A stretch of 64,000 nucleotides of DNA from Rugamonas sp045984285 (GCF_045984285.3 NZ_JBJQIK030000002.1:620001-684000), one strand, 5' to 3'; positions 44,700 through 54,204 are shown, counted from the first letter of the stretch. The notes: generated by a model from the sequence alone, not told the origin. Numbers and translations: made by a program.

Positions 44700-44730
44700 G
44701 CAAAGCCGCCCCTGAACGGTGCGGCTTTGC
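44700..44730 (+). terminator. Hairpin after the Ser/Gly/Thr-repeat gene
   Basis: Perfect ten-base arms GCAAAGCCGC and GCGGCTTTGC around an 11-base loop, 15 bases after the stop. No T-run follows, so termination is possible but not certain. It also lies in the leader of the alcohol dehydrogenase gene. Confidence 0.5.
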
Positions 44731-44759
44731 TGCGGTCGGTCCTTCACCAGGAGAGCAGC

Positions 44760-45914
44760 ATGCTAGCTATGAATTACCGTGGCCCCTATCGTGTGCGGGC
44801 CGACTACAAGCCAGACCCCGTCATCGAGCATCCCGGCGATGCCATCATCCGCGTTACCCGTTCCTGCATTTGCGGTTCCGACCTGCACCTCTACCACGGC
44901 CTGGTGCCGGACACGCGCGTCGGCACCACCTTCGGCCATGAGTTCATCGGCATCGTGGAGGAGGTGGGCTCGGCCGTGCAGAAGCTGAAGGTGGGCGACC
45001 ATGTGCTGGTACCTTTCAATATCTTCTGCGGTTCCTGCTATTTCTGCGATCGCGAACTCTATGGCAACTGCCACAACACGAATCCGGAAGCGACGGCAGT
45101 GGGCGCCATCTACGGCTACTCCCACACGGCCGGCGGCTACGACGGCGGCCAGGCCGAATATGTGCGCGTGCCGATGGCCGATGTCGGACCCACGGTCATT
45201 CCACACGACCTGCACGAAGACGATGCCGTGCTGCTGACCGATGCGCTGCCCACCGGCTACCAGGCTGCCGAGATGGGAGATATCCGCGAAGGCGATACCG
45301 TGGTGGTTTTCGGCGCAGGTCCGGTTGGCATCTTCGCAGCGAAGTCGGCCTGGCTGATGGGCGCAGGCCGCGTGATCGTGGTCGATCACATCGAATACCG
45401 GCTGGAGTTCGTCAGGCGCTATGCGCAGTGCGAGATCATCAACTTCAAGGAAGTGGATGATATGGCGCTGCACATCAAGAAGATGACGGACTGGCTGGGC
45501 GCCGATGTGTGCATCGATGCCGTGGGCTGCGAGGCCGCAGGCAACGCGATGCAGACGCTGACCGGCCGCTACATGATGCTGCAGGCCGGTTCCGCCACGG
45601 CGCTGCACTGGGCCATCAACTCGGTGCGCAAGGGCGGCAATGTTTCCATCGTTGGCGTGTATGGGCCGACCTTCAATGCCGTCCCCATCGGCAATGCGCT
45701 GAACAAGGGCCTAACGCTGCGCATGAATCAGGCCAGCGTGAAGCGCCACCTGCCGCGCCTGATCGAGCATATCCAGGCCGGGCGCATCAGCCCGAGGGAG
45801 ATCATCACCCACCGCGTGCCGCTGGAAGAAGTGTCGGATGCATATCACATCTTCTCCGGCAAGCTGGATAACTGCATCAAGACCATTCTGATCCCGCCCG
45901 GTGCGCGGCATTGA
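44760..45914 (+). CDS. Zinc-dependent alcohol/formaldehyde dehydrogenase-like protein
   Basis: A 384-residue medium-chain dehydrogenase. Catalytic zinc ligands are in CICGSD and FGHEF; the structural-zinc loop is CGSCYFCDRELYGNC. The NAD motif is FGAGPVGIFA. Order and spacing fit the FDH-like group of zinc alcohol dehydrogenases. ATG at 44760 has AGGAG upstream. It starts an operon with the unknown protein at 45925 and the FAD-Rieske protein at 46458. The alcohol or aldehyde used is not known. Confidence 0.93.
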   Translation: MLAMNYRGPYRVRADYKPDPVIEHPGDAIIRVTRSCICGSDLHLYHGLVPDTRVGTTFGHEFIGIVEEVGSAVQKLKVGDHVLVPFNIFCGSCYFCDRELYGNCHNTNPEATAVGAIYGYSHTAGGYDGGQAEYVRVPMADVGPTVIPHDLHEDDAVLLTDALPTGYQAAEMGDIREGDTVVVFGAGPVGIFAAKSAWLMGAGRVIVVDHIEYRLEFVRRYAQCEIINFKEVDDMALHIKKMTDWLGADVCIDAVGCEAAGNAMQTLTGRYMMLQAGSATALHWAINSVRKGGNVSIVGVYGPTFNAVPIGNALNKGLTLRMNQASVKRHLPRLIEHIQAGRISPREIITHRVPLEEVSDAYHIFSGKLDNCIKTILIPPGARH

Positions 45915-45924
45915 GGAGCTGACC

Positions 45925-46425
45925 ATGGAACATGAACATCATCATCACCGCCCCGTGCCGGACCGCAGCGCCATCCAGGGCTGGGGCGCAGACCTCGACC
46001 GTGCCAACCGCCCGGCCGTGCCGATGGAGCGCATGCCGCAAAGGCTGGATGTGCCGGAGGGAGAACTCACCCAGCAGCCGCGCGATATCGAAGTTTTCTG
46101 TTCGCCCGAAAGGCCGGGCATCACGCCGCTGTTCGGCACCAGTGCGCCGCCGCGCGGCCTGAGCGGCCTGCTGCGCAGGGTCGCCTACAAGGGGACGGAG
46201 AACGATATCCGCCACTGGCTCATGCTGCTGCTGGCCGACCGTGTCGATATGGTGGAAGGGATCGGCGAAGACCTGGCGCGCGGCAAAGTCCCCAATGTGC
46301 TGGCTGAAATGGGCATCAAGGCCGAGTGGGAGCACAACAAGGCGGGGCTGGTACGCAAGGCCGCCATCGGCGCGGCAGTCGCCGGCGCGGCCTGGTACCT
46401 GCTGAAACGCCGCCGTTCGCATTGA
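45925..46425 (+). CDS. Unknown protein with C-terminal membrane helix
   Basis: A 166-residue protein. It begins with a His-rich tract (MEHEHHHHRPVPDRS), then a conserved-looking region with LADRVDMVEGIGEDLARG, and ends in a hydrophobic Ala-rich helix and KRRRSH. It may be anchored by this tail. No family was recognised. The ATG has GAGGAG upstream and lies ten bases after the dehydrogenase stop, so it is part of the operon. Confidence 0.8.
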   Translation: MEHEHHHHRPVPDRSAIQGWGADLDRANRPAVPMERMPQRLDVPEGELTQQPRDIEVFCSPERPGITPLFGTSAPPRGLSGLLRRVAYKGTENDIRHWLMLLLADRVDMVEGIGEDLARGKVPNVLAEMGIKAEWEHNKAGLVRKAAIGAAVAGAAWYLLKRRRSH

Positions 46426-46457
46426 GGTATGTCGCCGCCTGCGCGGGGGACACGAGG

Positions 46458-47957
46458 ATGGATACCAAATCGCTATGGCATGCCAGCGCCGACCTGCCGC
46501 AGCATGCGCCGCTGGAGGGCAACGCGGAGGCGGATGTTTGCGTTGTCGGCGGCGGCATCGCCGGGCTCACGGCGGCTTACCTGCTGCTGCGCGAGGGGCG
46601 CTCGGTAGTGCTGGTGGATGCGCTGGACGTGGGGCAGGGCGAGACCGGCCGCACCACGGCGCATTTCTTTCCGCCCGATGAGCGCTACTTCAATATCGAG
46701 AAGCGCTTCGGCCGCGAGCGGGCGGCGCTGCTGCGCGACAGTTACAAGAAAGCCACTGAGCTGGTGGAAGAGATCGTGCAGCGCGAGCAGATCGAATGCG
46801 ACTTCCTGCGCCTGGACGGCTACCTCGTTCCAGCGCCGGACGGCGGCGCCGACATCGTCGACCGCGAGTTCGCTGCCTGCGAACGGCTGGGCATTGCCGT
46901 CACGCGCCTGCTGCGCGCGCCCGGCCTGGGCTGGGACACCGGACCGGCACTGTGCTTCCACCACCAGGCCCAATTCCATCCGCTGAAGTATCTCGGCGGC
47001 CTGACGCGCGCCGTAACGCGGCTCGGCGGCCGCATTTACGGCAGCACCCGTGCGCGCGATATCGAGGACACAACGGTCGTCACCGAAAAAGGCCGCGTGG
47101 CGGCAAAGTCCGTCGTGGTGGCGACCAACACGCCATTCAACGACCGCTTCGTGATGCACACCAAGGTGGCCGGCTACCGCAGCTATGTGGTGGGCCTGCG
47201 TGTGCCGCGCGGCGCCCTGCAGCCTTTCCTGCTGTGGGATACGGGCGATCCTTACTACTATGTGCGGCTCGATGTGCAGAAGGGCGAATCCACGCACGAC
47301 ATCATGATCGTCGGCGGCGCGGACCACAAGGTCGGGCAGGACAGCCACCCGCAGCCACGCTACGAGCAGATAGAGGCCTGGACCCGCGAACGCTTCCCGC
47401 AGGTGCAGGAAGCGGCATGGCGCTGGTCCGGCGAAATCATGGAGCCTTCGGACGGCGTGGCCTACCTCGGCCGCAACCCGGCGGACAACGGTTCGGTCTA
47501 TCTCATCACCGGTGATTCCGGCAACGGTATGACGCACTGCACGGCAGGCGCCATGCTGGTGACGGACCTGATCCAGGGCCGCAGCAATCCCTGGACGGAA
47601 CTCTATGATCCGGCCCGCAAACCGTTGCATGGCCTGGGCGACTTTGCCATGGAGCAGGCCAATACCATGGCCCAGTATGCGGACTGGCTGAAGCGCGGCG
47701 AAGCGGCGTCGCCGGAGCAGATTCCGGCGGGCGAGGGCGCTCTGGTGCGCGAAGGAAGGAAGCTGATCGCGGTCTACAAGGCGCCGGACGGTGAACTGAC
47801 GCGGCTCAGCGCCGCCTGCCCGCACCTCGGCTGTGCGGTGCACTGGAACGCGGACGAGAAATCATGGGACTGTCCCTGCCACGGCTCGCGTTTCGACACC
47901 AAGGGCCAGGTACTGCACGGCCCGTCGAACGCACCGCTGTCACCAGTCGAGGGATAG
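46458..47957 (+). CDS. FAD-dependent oxidoreductase with C-terminal Rieske domain
   Basis: A 499-residue protein. A DAO-like FAD domain starts with VVGGGIAGLTAAYLL (near 29-43) and ends by about 400. A Rieske [2Fe-2S] domain then has CPHLGC and CPCHGSRF. The fusion suggests electrons pass between flavin and the iron-sulfur centre. The ATG has GAGG nearby. It is last in the alcohol dehydrogenase operon and overlaps the convergent NUDIX gene by 18 bases. The substrate is not known. Confidence 0.93.
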   Translation: MDTKSLWHASADLPQHAPLEGNAEADVCVVGGGIAGLTAAYLLLREGRSVVLVDALDVGQGETGRTTAHFFPPDERYFNIEKRFGRERAALLRDSYKKATELVEEIVQREQIECDFLRLDGYLVPAPDGGADIVDREFAACERLGIAVTRLLRAPGLGWDTGPALCFHHQAQFHPLKYLGGLTRAVTRLGGRIYGSTRARDIEDTTVVTEKGRVAAKSVVVATNTPFNDRFVMHTKVAGYRSYVVGLRVPRGALQPFLLWDTGDPYYYVRLDVQKGESTHDIMIVGGADHKVGQDSHPQPRYEQIEAWTRERFPQVQEAAWRWSGEIMEPSDGVAYLGRNPADNGSVYLITGDSGNGMTHCTAGAMLVTDLIQGRSNPWTELYDPARKPLHGLGDFAMEQANTMAQYADWLKRGEAASPEQIPAGEGALVREGRKLIAVYKAPDGELTRLSAACPHLGCAVHWNADEKSWDCPCHGSRFDTKGQVLHGPSNAPLSPVEG

Positions 47958-48356
47958 CAGGCGCTGGGCCATGCGCGGCCAGCACAGGGTAGAGATCTGT
48001 TCGCGCGCGGCCCAGCGGAAGCCATCCGCTTCCGGCGTTGGTTCGCCCGTTACATGATGGGGGAAGAAGCTGGTGCATTTCAGCTGCTCCAGGGTGCAGA
48101 GCTCGTCGCCCACATCCACCCGGAACAGGTGCAGGCGCTTGTCGCGCCGGTAGTCGAAGCGGCCCAGGTCAAGGAAGCGCGCTTCGTCGAAAGACAGGCC
48201 GGCCTCCTCCAGCAGCTCGCGCCGCGCCGCCTGCAGCGGCGTCTCGCCTTCATCCATCAGCCCCTTGGGAATATCCCACTGCGCGGTGCCGGTAACGTGG
48301 CAAAGCAATATCTGCCGCTCACCGTTAATGACGAGCGTTCCACAGGAAAGTTCCAT
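47940..48356 (-). CDS. NUDIX hydrolase
   Basis: A 138-residue protein with an intact NUDIX box (GLMDEGETPLQAARREL followed by LEEAGL). It would cleave a nucleoside diphosphate linked to another group. ATG at 48356 gives the usual N-terminus MELSCGTLVI; GTG at 48380 with GGAG upstream is a second choice. It is convergent with and overlaps the FAD-Rieske gene. The 258 bases to the porin gene at 48615 show no other gene. Confidence 0.92.
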   Translation of the reverse strand: MELSCGTLVINGERQILLCHVTGTAQWDIPKGLMDEGETPLQAARRELLEEAGLSFDEARFLDLGRFDYRRDKRLHLFRVDVGDELCTLEQLKCTSFFPHHVTGEPTPEADGFRWAAREQISTLCWPRMAQRLLSLDW

Positions 48357-48614
48357 TTTTTCTAGCTTCGCTGTTAACACGGGCTCCAGTCTACCTGATC
48401 GGATGTTGTTTCTGCGCGGCTAAGCGGTAGTTCTACATGGAAACTGATCGACAGTCACAGGGGGCTGTTATAAAGTGTGAGAATCTTGCGGCACCCCACC
48501 TCCGTGCCTTTCGCTTTATCAGACCGGCCAGTTCGCCGCATGTAACTTATTCTCCCCATCTTTTTTGCTTGCCAAAGAGTGGCGGGATGCCGTTTGTCGA
48601 AAACCACAGTGCGC

Positions 48615-49862
48615 ATGCCCAAGTACCAACCTCGTTCGCATCACCTTGTCCTGCCGCTTGCGCTCATGCTCGCGCCGCCGGCGTTCGCGCAGGAAAGCGC
48701 CGGCGCGCCTGCCTTTACCTTTGGCGGCTTCGGCACCATCGGCGCCGTGCATTCCGAACAGCGCCATGCCGACTTCACCGCCAGCCCGCTCACGCCGGGG
48801 CACGCCGGCTACACGCGCGCCTGGAGCATGGATGTGGACAGCCGCCTCGGCGCCCAGCTTACGCTGAACGCGGACAAGCAGTGGTACGCCGTGGTGCAGG
48901 TGGTATCCGAGCGCACCGTGAACGGCGATTACCGCCCGCACGTGGAGTGGGCCAATGTGAAATACCAGGCAACGCCGGACCTGAGCGTGCGCCTGGGCCG
49001 CATTGCGCTGCCGGCCTTCCTGGCCGCCGACTACCGCAAGGCCAGCTATGCGCTGCCCTGGGTGCGCACGCCGGTGGAGCTGTATGGCTCCCTCCCGGTC
49101 AGCAACAGCGACGGCGTGGATGCGAGCTACCGCTGGAATGTGGCCGGCATCCGCAATGAAACCCAGCTGCTGTACGGCCGCACCCGCGTCGCGATCAGCA
49201 GCGAGTCCAGCGCGGAAGCGCGCGGCATCGCCAGCATCTCCAACGTTGCCACTAGCGGCGACCTCAGTGTGCGTGTCACGGCCATGTCGGCCCGGATCCA
49301 TACCGACCTGGCGCAAGACTTCTTCCGCGCCCTGGGCCAGTTCGGCAGCAGCGGGGCCGCGCTGGCGGCGCAGTACGGGCTGGACGCGAAGCGCATCAGC
49401 GCCTATAGCGCGGGTTTCAACTATGATCCGGGCAACTGGTTTTTGATGGGCGAGGCGGCGCGCGTCAATGCGCGCTCCATGCTGGGCGACCGCAAGGCCT
49501 GGTACCTGAGCGGCGGCTACCGCTTCGGCGCCTTCACGCCTTACCTGAGCTATTCGAGCGTGGGCCTGAACATGGCATCCACCACGGCAGGGATTCCTAC
49601 CGCCGGCCTGCCGCCTCCGATGGCGGCGCAGGCCGCCGTGCTGAACGCGGAACTGAGCCGGCAGCTGACCATGATCGGCGTACAGCGCTCCACCGCCGCA
49701 GGCCTGCGCTGGGACTTCGCCAGCGGCTATGCGCTGAAGCTTCAATATGACCGTGTGCGCCCGCGCGAAGGCAGCCAGGGCACCCTGATCAATGTGCAGC
49801 CGGGCTTCCGGTCCGGGCACAGCTTCGGCGTCTACAGCGCCGTGGTGGACTTCGTCTTCTGA
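48615..49862 (+). CDS. Porin-like outer-membrane protein, paralogue of 8314-9492
   Basis: A 415-residue barrel protein with a signal peptide (about 1-26). It shares landmarks with the protein at 8314: GFGTIGAV, SVRLGRIALPAFLAAD, LRWDFASGYALKLQYDRVRP and a final VYSAVVDFVF. The start at 48615 gives the signal peptide, although a GTG at 48579 is in frame. A small PstS-like protein and a GGDEF-EAL sensor follow closely, and the three look like one operon. Substrate unknown. Confidence 0.87.
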   Translation: MPKYQPRSHHLVLPLALMLAPPAFAQESAGAPAFTFGGFGTIGAVHSEQRHADFTASPLTPGHAGYTRAWSMDVDSRLGAQLTLNADKQWYAVVQVVSERTVNGDYRPHVEWANVKYQATPDLSVRLGRIALPAFLAADYRKASYALPWVRTPVELYGSLPVSNSDGVDASYRWNVAGIRNETQLLYGRTRVAISSESSAEARGIASISNVATSGDLSVRVTAMSARIHTDLAQDFFRALGQFGSSGAALAAQYGLDAKRISAYSAGFNYDPGNWFLMGEAARVNARSMLGDRKAWYLSGGYRFGAFTPYLSYSSVGLNMASTTAGIPTAGLPPPMAAQAAVLNAELSRQLTMIGVQRSTAAGLRWDFASGYALKLQYDRVRPREGSQGTLINVQPGFRSGHSFGVYSAVVDFVF

Positions 49863-49873
49863 GCAGGCAGGCC

Positions 49874-50299
49874 ATGTTGATGCTCAAGACTTTATGCCTG
49901 CTGGCCGGGTTGCTGCTGACGGCCGCCGCCCACTCCGGCGAACTGGTGGTCATCGTCTCGGCGCGCAGCGCCGTCACTGCGCTGCGCACCGAACAGGTGG
50001 CCGAACTGTTCCTGGCCGAGACGGCGCGCTTCCCGGACGGCAGCGAGGCCACTGCAGTAGACCTCATGCTGGGCGATCCGCTGCGCGAGGAGTTCTACCG
50101 CAAGGTGGCGAACCGCACGCCGGCCCTGATGAAAGCCTACTGGACCAAGCGTATTTTCACCGGACGCGGCCAGCCGCCACGCGAACTGGCGAACAGCCTG
50201 GCCGTGCGCAGGCTGGTGGCCGAGAATCCCGGCATGATCGGCTACATCGACCGTTCCGCGCTGGATGCCGGCGTGCGTGCCGTACTGGTGGTGCACTGA
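49874..50299 (+). CDS. Small PstS-like periplasmic protein, paralogue of 7897-8304
   Basis: A 141-residue protein with a signal peptide (1-21). The mature part begins ELVVIVSARSAVTALRTEQV and ends MIGYIDRSALDAGVRAVLVVH. REEFYRKV matches RAEFYRKV of the paralogue at 7897. It lies 11 bases after the porin gene and its stop overlaps the GGDEF-EAL start by one base (TGATG). No ABC partners are near. A ligand-carrying partner for the membrane sensor downstream is inferred. Confidence 0.88.
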   Translation: MLMLKTLCLLAGLLLTAAAHSGELVVIVSARSAVTALRTEQVAELFLAETARFPDGSEATAVDLMLGDPLREEFYRKVANRTPALMKAYWTKRIFTGRGQPPRELANSLAVRRLVAENPGMIGYIDRSALDAGVRAVLVVH

Positions 50300-52950
50300 T
50301 GCCGCCCGTTCAAAGCGAAAACAAGCGCACGCGCTGGCTCAGGCTGGGGCTGGAGACCTATGTCTCGCTGCCCCTGTTCGTGCTGCTGCTGCTGGCCGTG
50401 ATCTGGGGCGCGACCTTCCATTTCATCCGCAACGAAGAGGCGGCGGCACGCCAGGCGGCGGCGGAATCGGTGCGCGAGCTGCTGGAAACCTACGAGGCCC
50501 AGGTGGCGCGCAACGTAGCGGGCATCGACCAGACGCTGAAGGTCGTCAAGTACGCGGTGGAACGCAAGGGCGCGCAAGGCGCCCTGGCCGAGCTTGGGCA
50601 GCAGGGACTGCTGCCTTCCGGCCTGGTGTTCGTGATCGGCATCGCCGATGCACAGGGCAATATCGTGGCCAGCCATCCCGCCGCGCGCCCGATCTCGGTG
50701 GCCGGCATGCCGTACTTCGAATCGCACCGCAGCAACAGCAGCGACGCGCTGTATGTGGCTCGCGCCACGCGCGACGGCGCCAACCGCGAGCTGCACCTGC
50801 ACTTCACGCGCCGGCTGAACGACGCCAGGGGCGACTTCGCCGGCATCGCCATCGTGGAGGTGGACCCGGCCTATTTCACCAGCGGCTATGAGCGCTCGCG
50901 CCAGGGCGAATTCGGCCTGCTGGGGGTGCTGGGCGACGACGGCATCGCGCGTTCGCTGCGCATCGGCGAACAGCAGTCCTCGGGCGCGCCGTTGAGCCAG
51001 GCCGATTTCCATCACGAGCTTACCGCAGCTCCCACACCGGTAGACGGCGTGCCGCGCTATACGGCGGCGCGCGCCATGCACGGCTACAAGCTGGTGACGG
51101 TGGTGGGCCTGTCGGAAGAGGAACAGATGGCGGGCTTCCGCCAGCAGCGCCGCAGCCATATGTGGGAAGCGGGCATTGCCAGCGGCGTGCTGCTGCTGGT
51201 GGCGGGCCTGGTGTGGTTCTGGTCCTGGCAGGGGGCGAAGGCACGGCGCCGCATCCGCCGCGACCAGGAAACCTATGCGGCGGCCTCCGAGGCCAGCATG
51301 GACGCGTTCTTCGTGCTGGAGGCGGAGCGCAACCGCCATGGCGCGATCGTCGATTTCCGCATCCTGGCGGCCAATTCGCGCGCCGAGCAGATGGCCGGCC
51401 GCAGCAAGCATGAGCTGCACGGCTACTCCCTGTGCCGCTGGCTGCCCGGCATGCGCCGCAACGGCATCCTGGAAAAGCTGGTCCACATTACCGAGAACGG
51501 CGGCGTGCACCAGGAGGAATGGCGCAACGACATGCCGGAAATCTCCGTGGAGTGGATCCACTGGCAGGTGGTGGGCGTGGAGGGCGGCGTGGTGGCCATC
51601 GTGCGCGATATCACCGAACGCAAGGTGAACGAGGCGCGCATCGTCCACATGGCCCACCATGACACGCTGACCGGCCTGCCGAACCGCAGCCTGATCGGCG
51701 ACCGGCTGCAGCAGGCCATCCTGCAGGCGGAACGCCAGCAGCAGTCCTTGCTGGTGGCTTTCGTGGACCTGGACAGCTTCAAGCTGGTGAACGACAGCAT
51801 GGGCCACACCGCGGGCGACGAGTTGCTGAAGGTGGTGGCCGAACGCATGGTGGGCTGCGTGCGCCGCGCCGACACCGTGGGCCGCTTCGGCGGCGACGAG
51901 TTCGTGCTGGTGCTGCCGCAGCAGCACGGCGGCACGGCCGACGCCATGCCGCTGCTGGAAAAGGTGCTGGAAGCGGTGGTTCATCCCATCACGCTGGAAG
52001 GCCAGCAGGTGCAGGTCAGTTGCAGCATCGGCGTGGCCGTGTTCCCGCACGATGGCGACGATGCCGACACGCTGCTGATGAATGCGGACGCCGCCATGTA
52101 CCGCGCCAAGGAGCTGGGCAAGAACAACTGCCAGTTCTATGCCCACGAAATGAACGCCACGCTGGAAGAGAAGCTGGCGCTGATGGAAGGCCTGCGCAAG
52201 GCCGTGGACGAACAACAGCTGCGCGTGGTCTACCAGCCCAAGGTGGAGCTGGACACGGGCCGCATCTTCGGCGTGGAAGCGCTGGTGCGCTGGGAGCATC
52301 CGGAGCGCGGCATGGTGCGCCCGGACCAGTTCATACCGCTGGCCGAGGAGAGCGGCGCCATCGTGCAGATAGGCGAATGGGTGCTGCGCGAAGCCTGCCG
52401 CCAGCTGCGCGCCTGGCAGGATGAAGGCCTGCCTTCGCTGAGCGTGTCGGTCAATGTGTCGCCGCGCCAGTTCGATGACCGCCGGCTGGTGAACCGGGTG
52501 GCGGACGCCTTGCGCGACGGCGGCCTCGATCCCGGCTTCCTGGAACTGGAAGTGACCGAGAGCCTGATCATGCGCGATGTGCAGCAGGCGGTGGACAAGA
52601 TGCGCGAGCTGGAAGCGATGGGCATTGCGCTCTCGATCGACGATTTCGGCACCGGCTACTCCAGCCTCGCTTCGCTGAAGTCCTTCCCCATCAGCCGTCT
52701 GAAGATCGACAAATCCTTTGTGCGTGAGCTGGACAGCAATCCGGACGACCAGGCCATTGCCCGCGCGATCATCTCCATGGCGCACCAGCTGCATATGCGG
52801 GTGATCGCCGAAGGCGTGGAGACCGCGCAGCAGCGCTGTTTCCTGGAGCAGAACGGCTGCGACGAAATGCAGGGCTACCTGTTCAGCCGTCCGCTGCCGG
52901 CGCCGGAAATCGGGCGCCTGCTGAAGCATCCGCTCACCCTGGCCGCATAA
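50299..52950 (+). CDS. dCACHE-PAS-GGDEF-EAL c-di-GMP signalling protein
   Basis: An 883-residue membrane protein. A membrane helix at about 24-44 and another at about 292-312 enclose a periplasmic dCACHE-like sensor. A PAS-like domain follows (about 330-450), then GGDEF with RFGGDEFVLV (intact, so an active cyclase is possible), then EAL with VEALVRWEH, NVSPRQF, VTESL and DDFGTGYSSL (intact). It can make or break c-di-GMP according to the periplasmic signal. Its ATG overlaps the stop of the PstS-like gene, which suggests the latter is its ligand-binding partner. Confidence 0.95.
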   Translation: MPPVQSENKRTRWLRLGLETYVSLPLFVLLLLAVIWGATFHFIRNEEAAARQAAAESVRELLETYEAQVARNVAGIDQTLKVVKYAVERKGAQGALAELGQQGLLPSGLVFVIGIADAQGNIVASHPAARPISVAGMPYFESHRSNSSDALYVARATRDGANRELHLHFTRRLNDARGDFAGIAIVEVDPAYFTSGYERSRQGEFGLLGVLGDDGIARSLRIGEQQSSGAPLSQADFHHELTAAPTPVDGVPRYTAARAMHGYKLVTVVGLSEEEQMAGFRQQRRSHMWEAGIASGVLLLVAGLVWFWSWQGAKARRRIRRDQETYAAASEASMDAFFVLEAERNRHGAIVDFRILAANSRAEQMAGRSKHELHGYSLCRWLPGMRRNGILEKLVHITENGGVHQEEWRNDMPEISVEWIHWQVVGVEGGVVAIVRDITERKVNEARIVHMAHHDTLTGLPNRSLIGDRLQQAILQAERQQQSLLVAFVDLDSFKLVNDSMGHTAGDELLKVVAERMVGCVRRADTVGRFGGDEFVLVLPQQHGGTADAMPLLEKVLEAVVHPITLEGQQVQVSCSIGVAVFPHDGDDADTLLMNADAAMYRAKELGKNNCQFYAHEMNATLEEKLALMEGLRKAVDEQQLRVVYQPKVELDTGRIFGVEALVRWEHPERGMVRPDQFIPLAEESGAIVQIGEWVLREACRQLRAWQDEGLPSLSVSVNVSPRQFDDRRLVNRVADALRDGGLDPGFLELEVTESLIMRDVQQAVDKMRELEAMGIALSIDDFGTGYSSLASLKSFPISRLKIDKSFVRELDSNPDDQAIARAIISMAHQLHMRVIAEGVETAQQRCFLEQNGCDEMQGYLFSRPLPAPEIGRLLKHPLTLAA

Positions 52951-53019
52951 GAAAAGGGTATGCGGGAAGGGCGCGCACGATAGGATTTCGCGCCCTGCAA
53001 AAAGATTGCACTTTGGTAA

Positions 53020-53036
53020 AATTGTTTCAGACAATT
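53020..53036. promoter_or_regulatory. Inverted repeat before the aminotransferase-like gene
   Basis: AATTGT-TTCAG-ACAATT lies 20 bases before the ATG at 53056. It may be an operator. The regulator is unknown. Confidence 0.35.
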
Positions 53037-53055
53037 CTTACCGGGGACAGGCATC

Positions 53056-54204
53056 ATGCAGGTATCGAAGCGCATCGCGGCGGCACGTCCGCTGGCCACC
53101 ACCGCCATGCATGAAAGGGTGGACATCCTCAAGCTGCAAGGCGAGAGCGTGATCGATTTTTCGATCGCCATTTCACACTTTCCCGCACCTGAATCCGTGC
53201 GTGCCGCGGTCGCGGAAGCGCTGCAGGAGCCGCTGCTGCCTTATACGGCGGTGGGCGGCGCCCCCGCGCTGCGCGCGAAACTGGCCGCCAAGCTGCGCGA
53301 TGAGAACAGGATGGCGGCCGAGGCCTGCCATGTGATCGTCACCAACGGCGCCAAGCAGGCGCTGTACCAGTCCCTGTATGTGATGACGGATCCGGGCGAT
53401 ACGGTGATCGTCTTCCGCCCGCACTGGCCGGCGTATGTGGCCACCTCCGGACTGCTTGGCCTGAACATCGTGCTGGTGGACCAGCCGGACGTGATCGACG
53501 CGGCCTTCATGGACCGCCTGCCGCGCGCCAAGGTCCTCATCGTCAACAACCCGCACAACCCCACCGGCAAGGTCTTCACCAGGACGGAGCTGGACTGCAT
53601 TACCGACTGGCTGCGCGGGCGTGGCTGCCATGCCATCGTCGATGAAAGCTACGAGAAGCTGATCTTCGAAGGCGTGCACCACAGCCTTGCCGCCTGCGCG
53701 GACTGGGAAGCGCTCGGCATCGTCACCATTTTCTCGGCCTCGCAAAGCTACGCGATGATGGGCTGGCGCGCCGGTTTTGCCGCGGCGCCCGCAGTCTGGG
53801 TCAAAGCCATGGAAGCGCTGCAGGGACCGATCACGGCGGCGGTGCCGGCGCTGAGCCAGGTCGCGGCCGAAGCGGCATTCGCCGTGGGCGACGTGCCGGA
53901 GCTGCTGGCCGACTACCGCGTGCGGCGCGACCTGGTGGTCGACATGTTTGCGCCCGTGCCCTGGATCACCATGCATGCGCCGGACTCCGGCCCCTACCTG
54001 TGGGGCGATATCTCCGGCCTGACGCGAGACACCGTTGCCTTTGCCGAAACCCTGATCGAGGAGTACCGTGTGGCCATCATGCCCGGTGAGGCGCTCGGCT
54101 GCCCCGGCTTCATCCGGATCGGGTATATTGCCGACGATGAGACAACATTGCGCAAGGGTGTCAACGCCATCATTGCACTTGGGAACCGAATGGCGGAAGG
54201 CTAA
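53056..54204 (+). CDS. Class I/II aminotransferase-fold protein lacking the PLP lysine
   Basis: A 382-residue protein of fold-type I. NNPHNPTGKV and VDESYEKL supply the usual Asn and Asp/Tyr cofactor contacts, and the Arg of MMGWRAGF is present. The expected SxSK is SASQ: Gln230 (codon CAA at 53743-53745) stands where the Schiff-base Lys should be. A single base change from AAA would explain this. The protein may be inactive, or bind PLP or an amino acid without catalysis. It lies between two signalling genes. The ATG has GGGGACAGG upstream. Confidence 0.9.
   Translation: MQVSKRIAAARPLATTAMHERVDILKLQGESVIDFSIAISHFPAPESVRAAVAEALQEPLLPYTAVGGAPALRAKLAAKLRDENRMAAEACHVIVTNGAKQALYQSLYVMTDPGDTVIVFRPHWPAYVATSGLLGLNIVLVDQPDVIDAAFMDRLPRAKVLIVNNPHNPTGKVFTRTELDCITDWLRGRGCHAIVDESYEKLIFEGVHHSLAACADWEALGIVTIFSASQSYAMMGWRAGFAAAPAVWVKAMEALQGPITAAVPALSQVAAEAAFAVGDVPELLADYRVRRDLVVDMFAPVPWITMHAPDSGPYLWGDISGLTRDTVAFAETLIEEYRVAIMPGEALGCPGFIRIGYIADDETTLRKGVNAIIALGNRMAEG

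Noticed and set aside
49792..50298. N-terminal extension of the GGDEF-EAL protein upstream of 50299
   Set aside because: It would overlap the whole PstS-like gene in another frame; the ATG at 50299 gives a normal membrane sensor.
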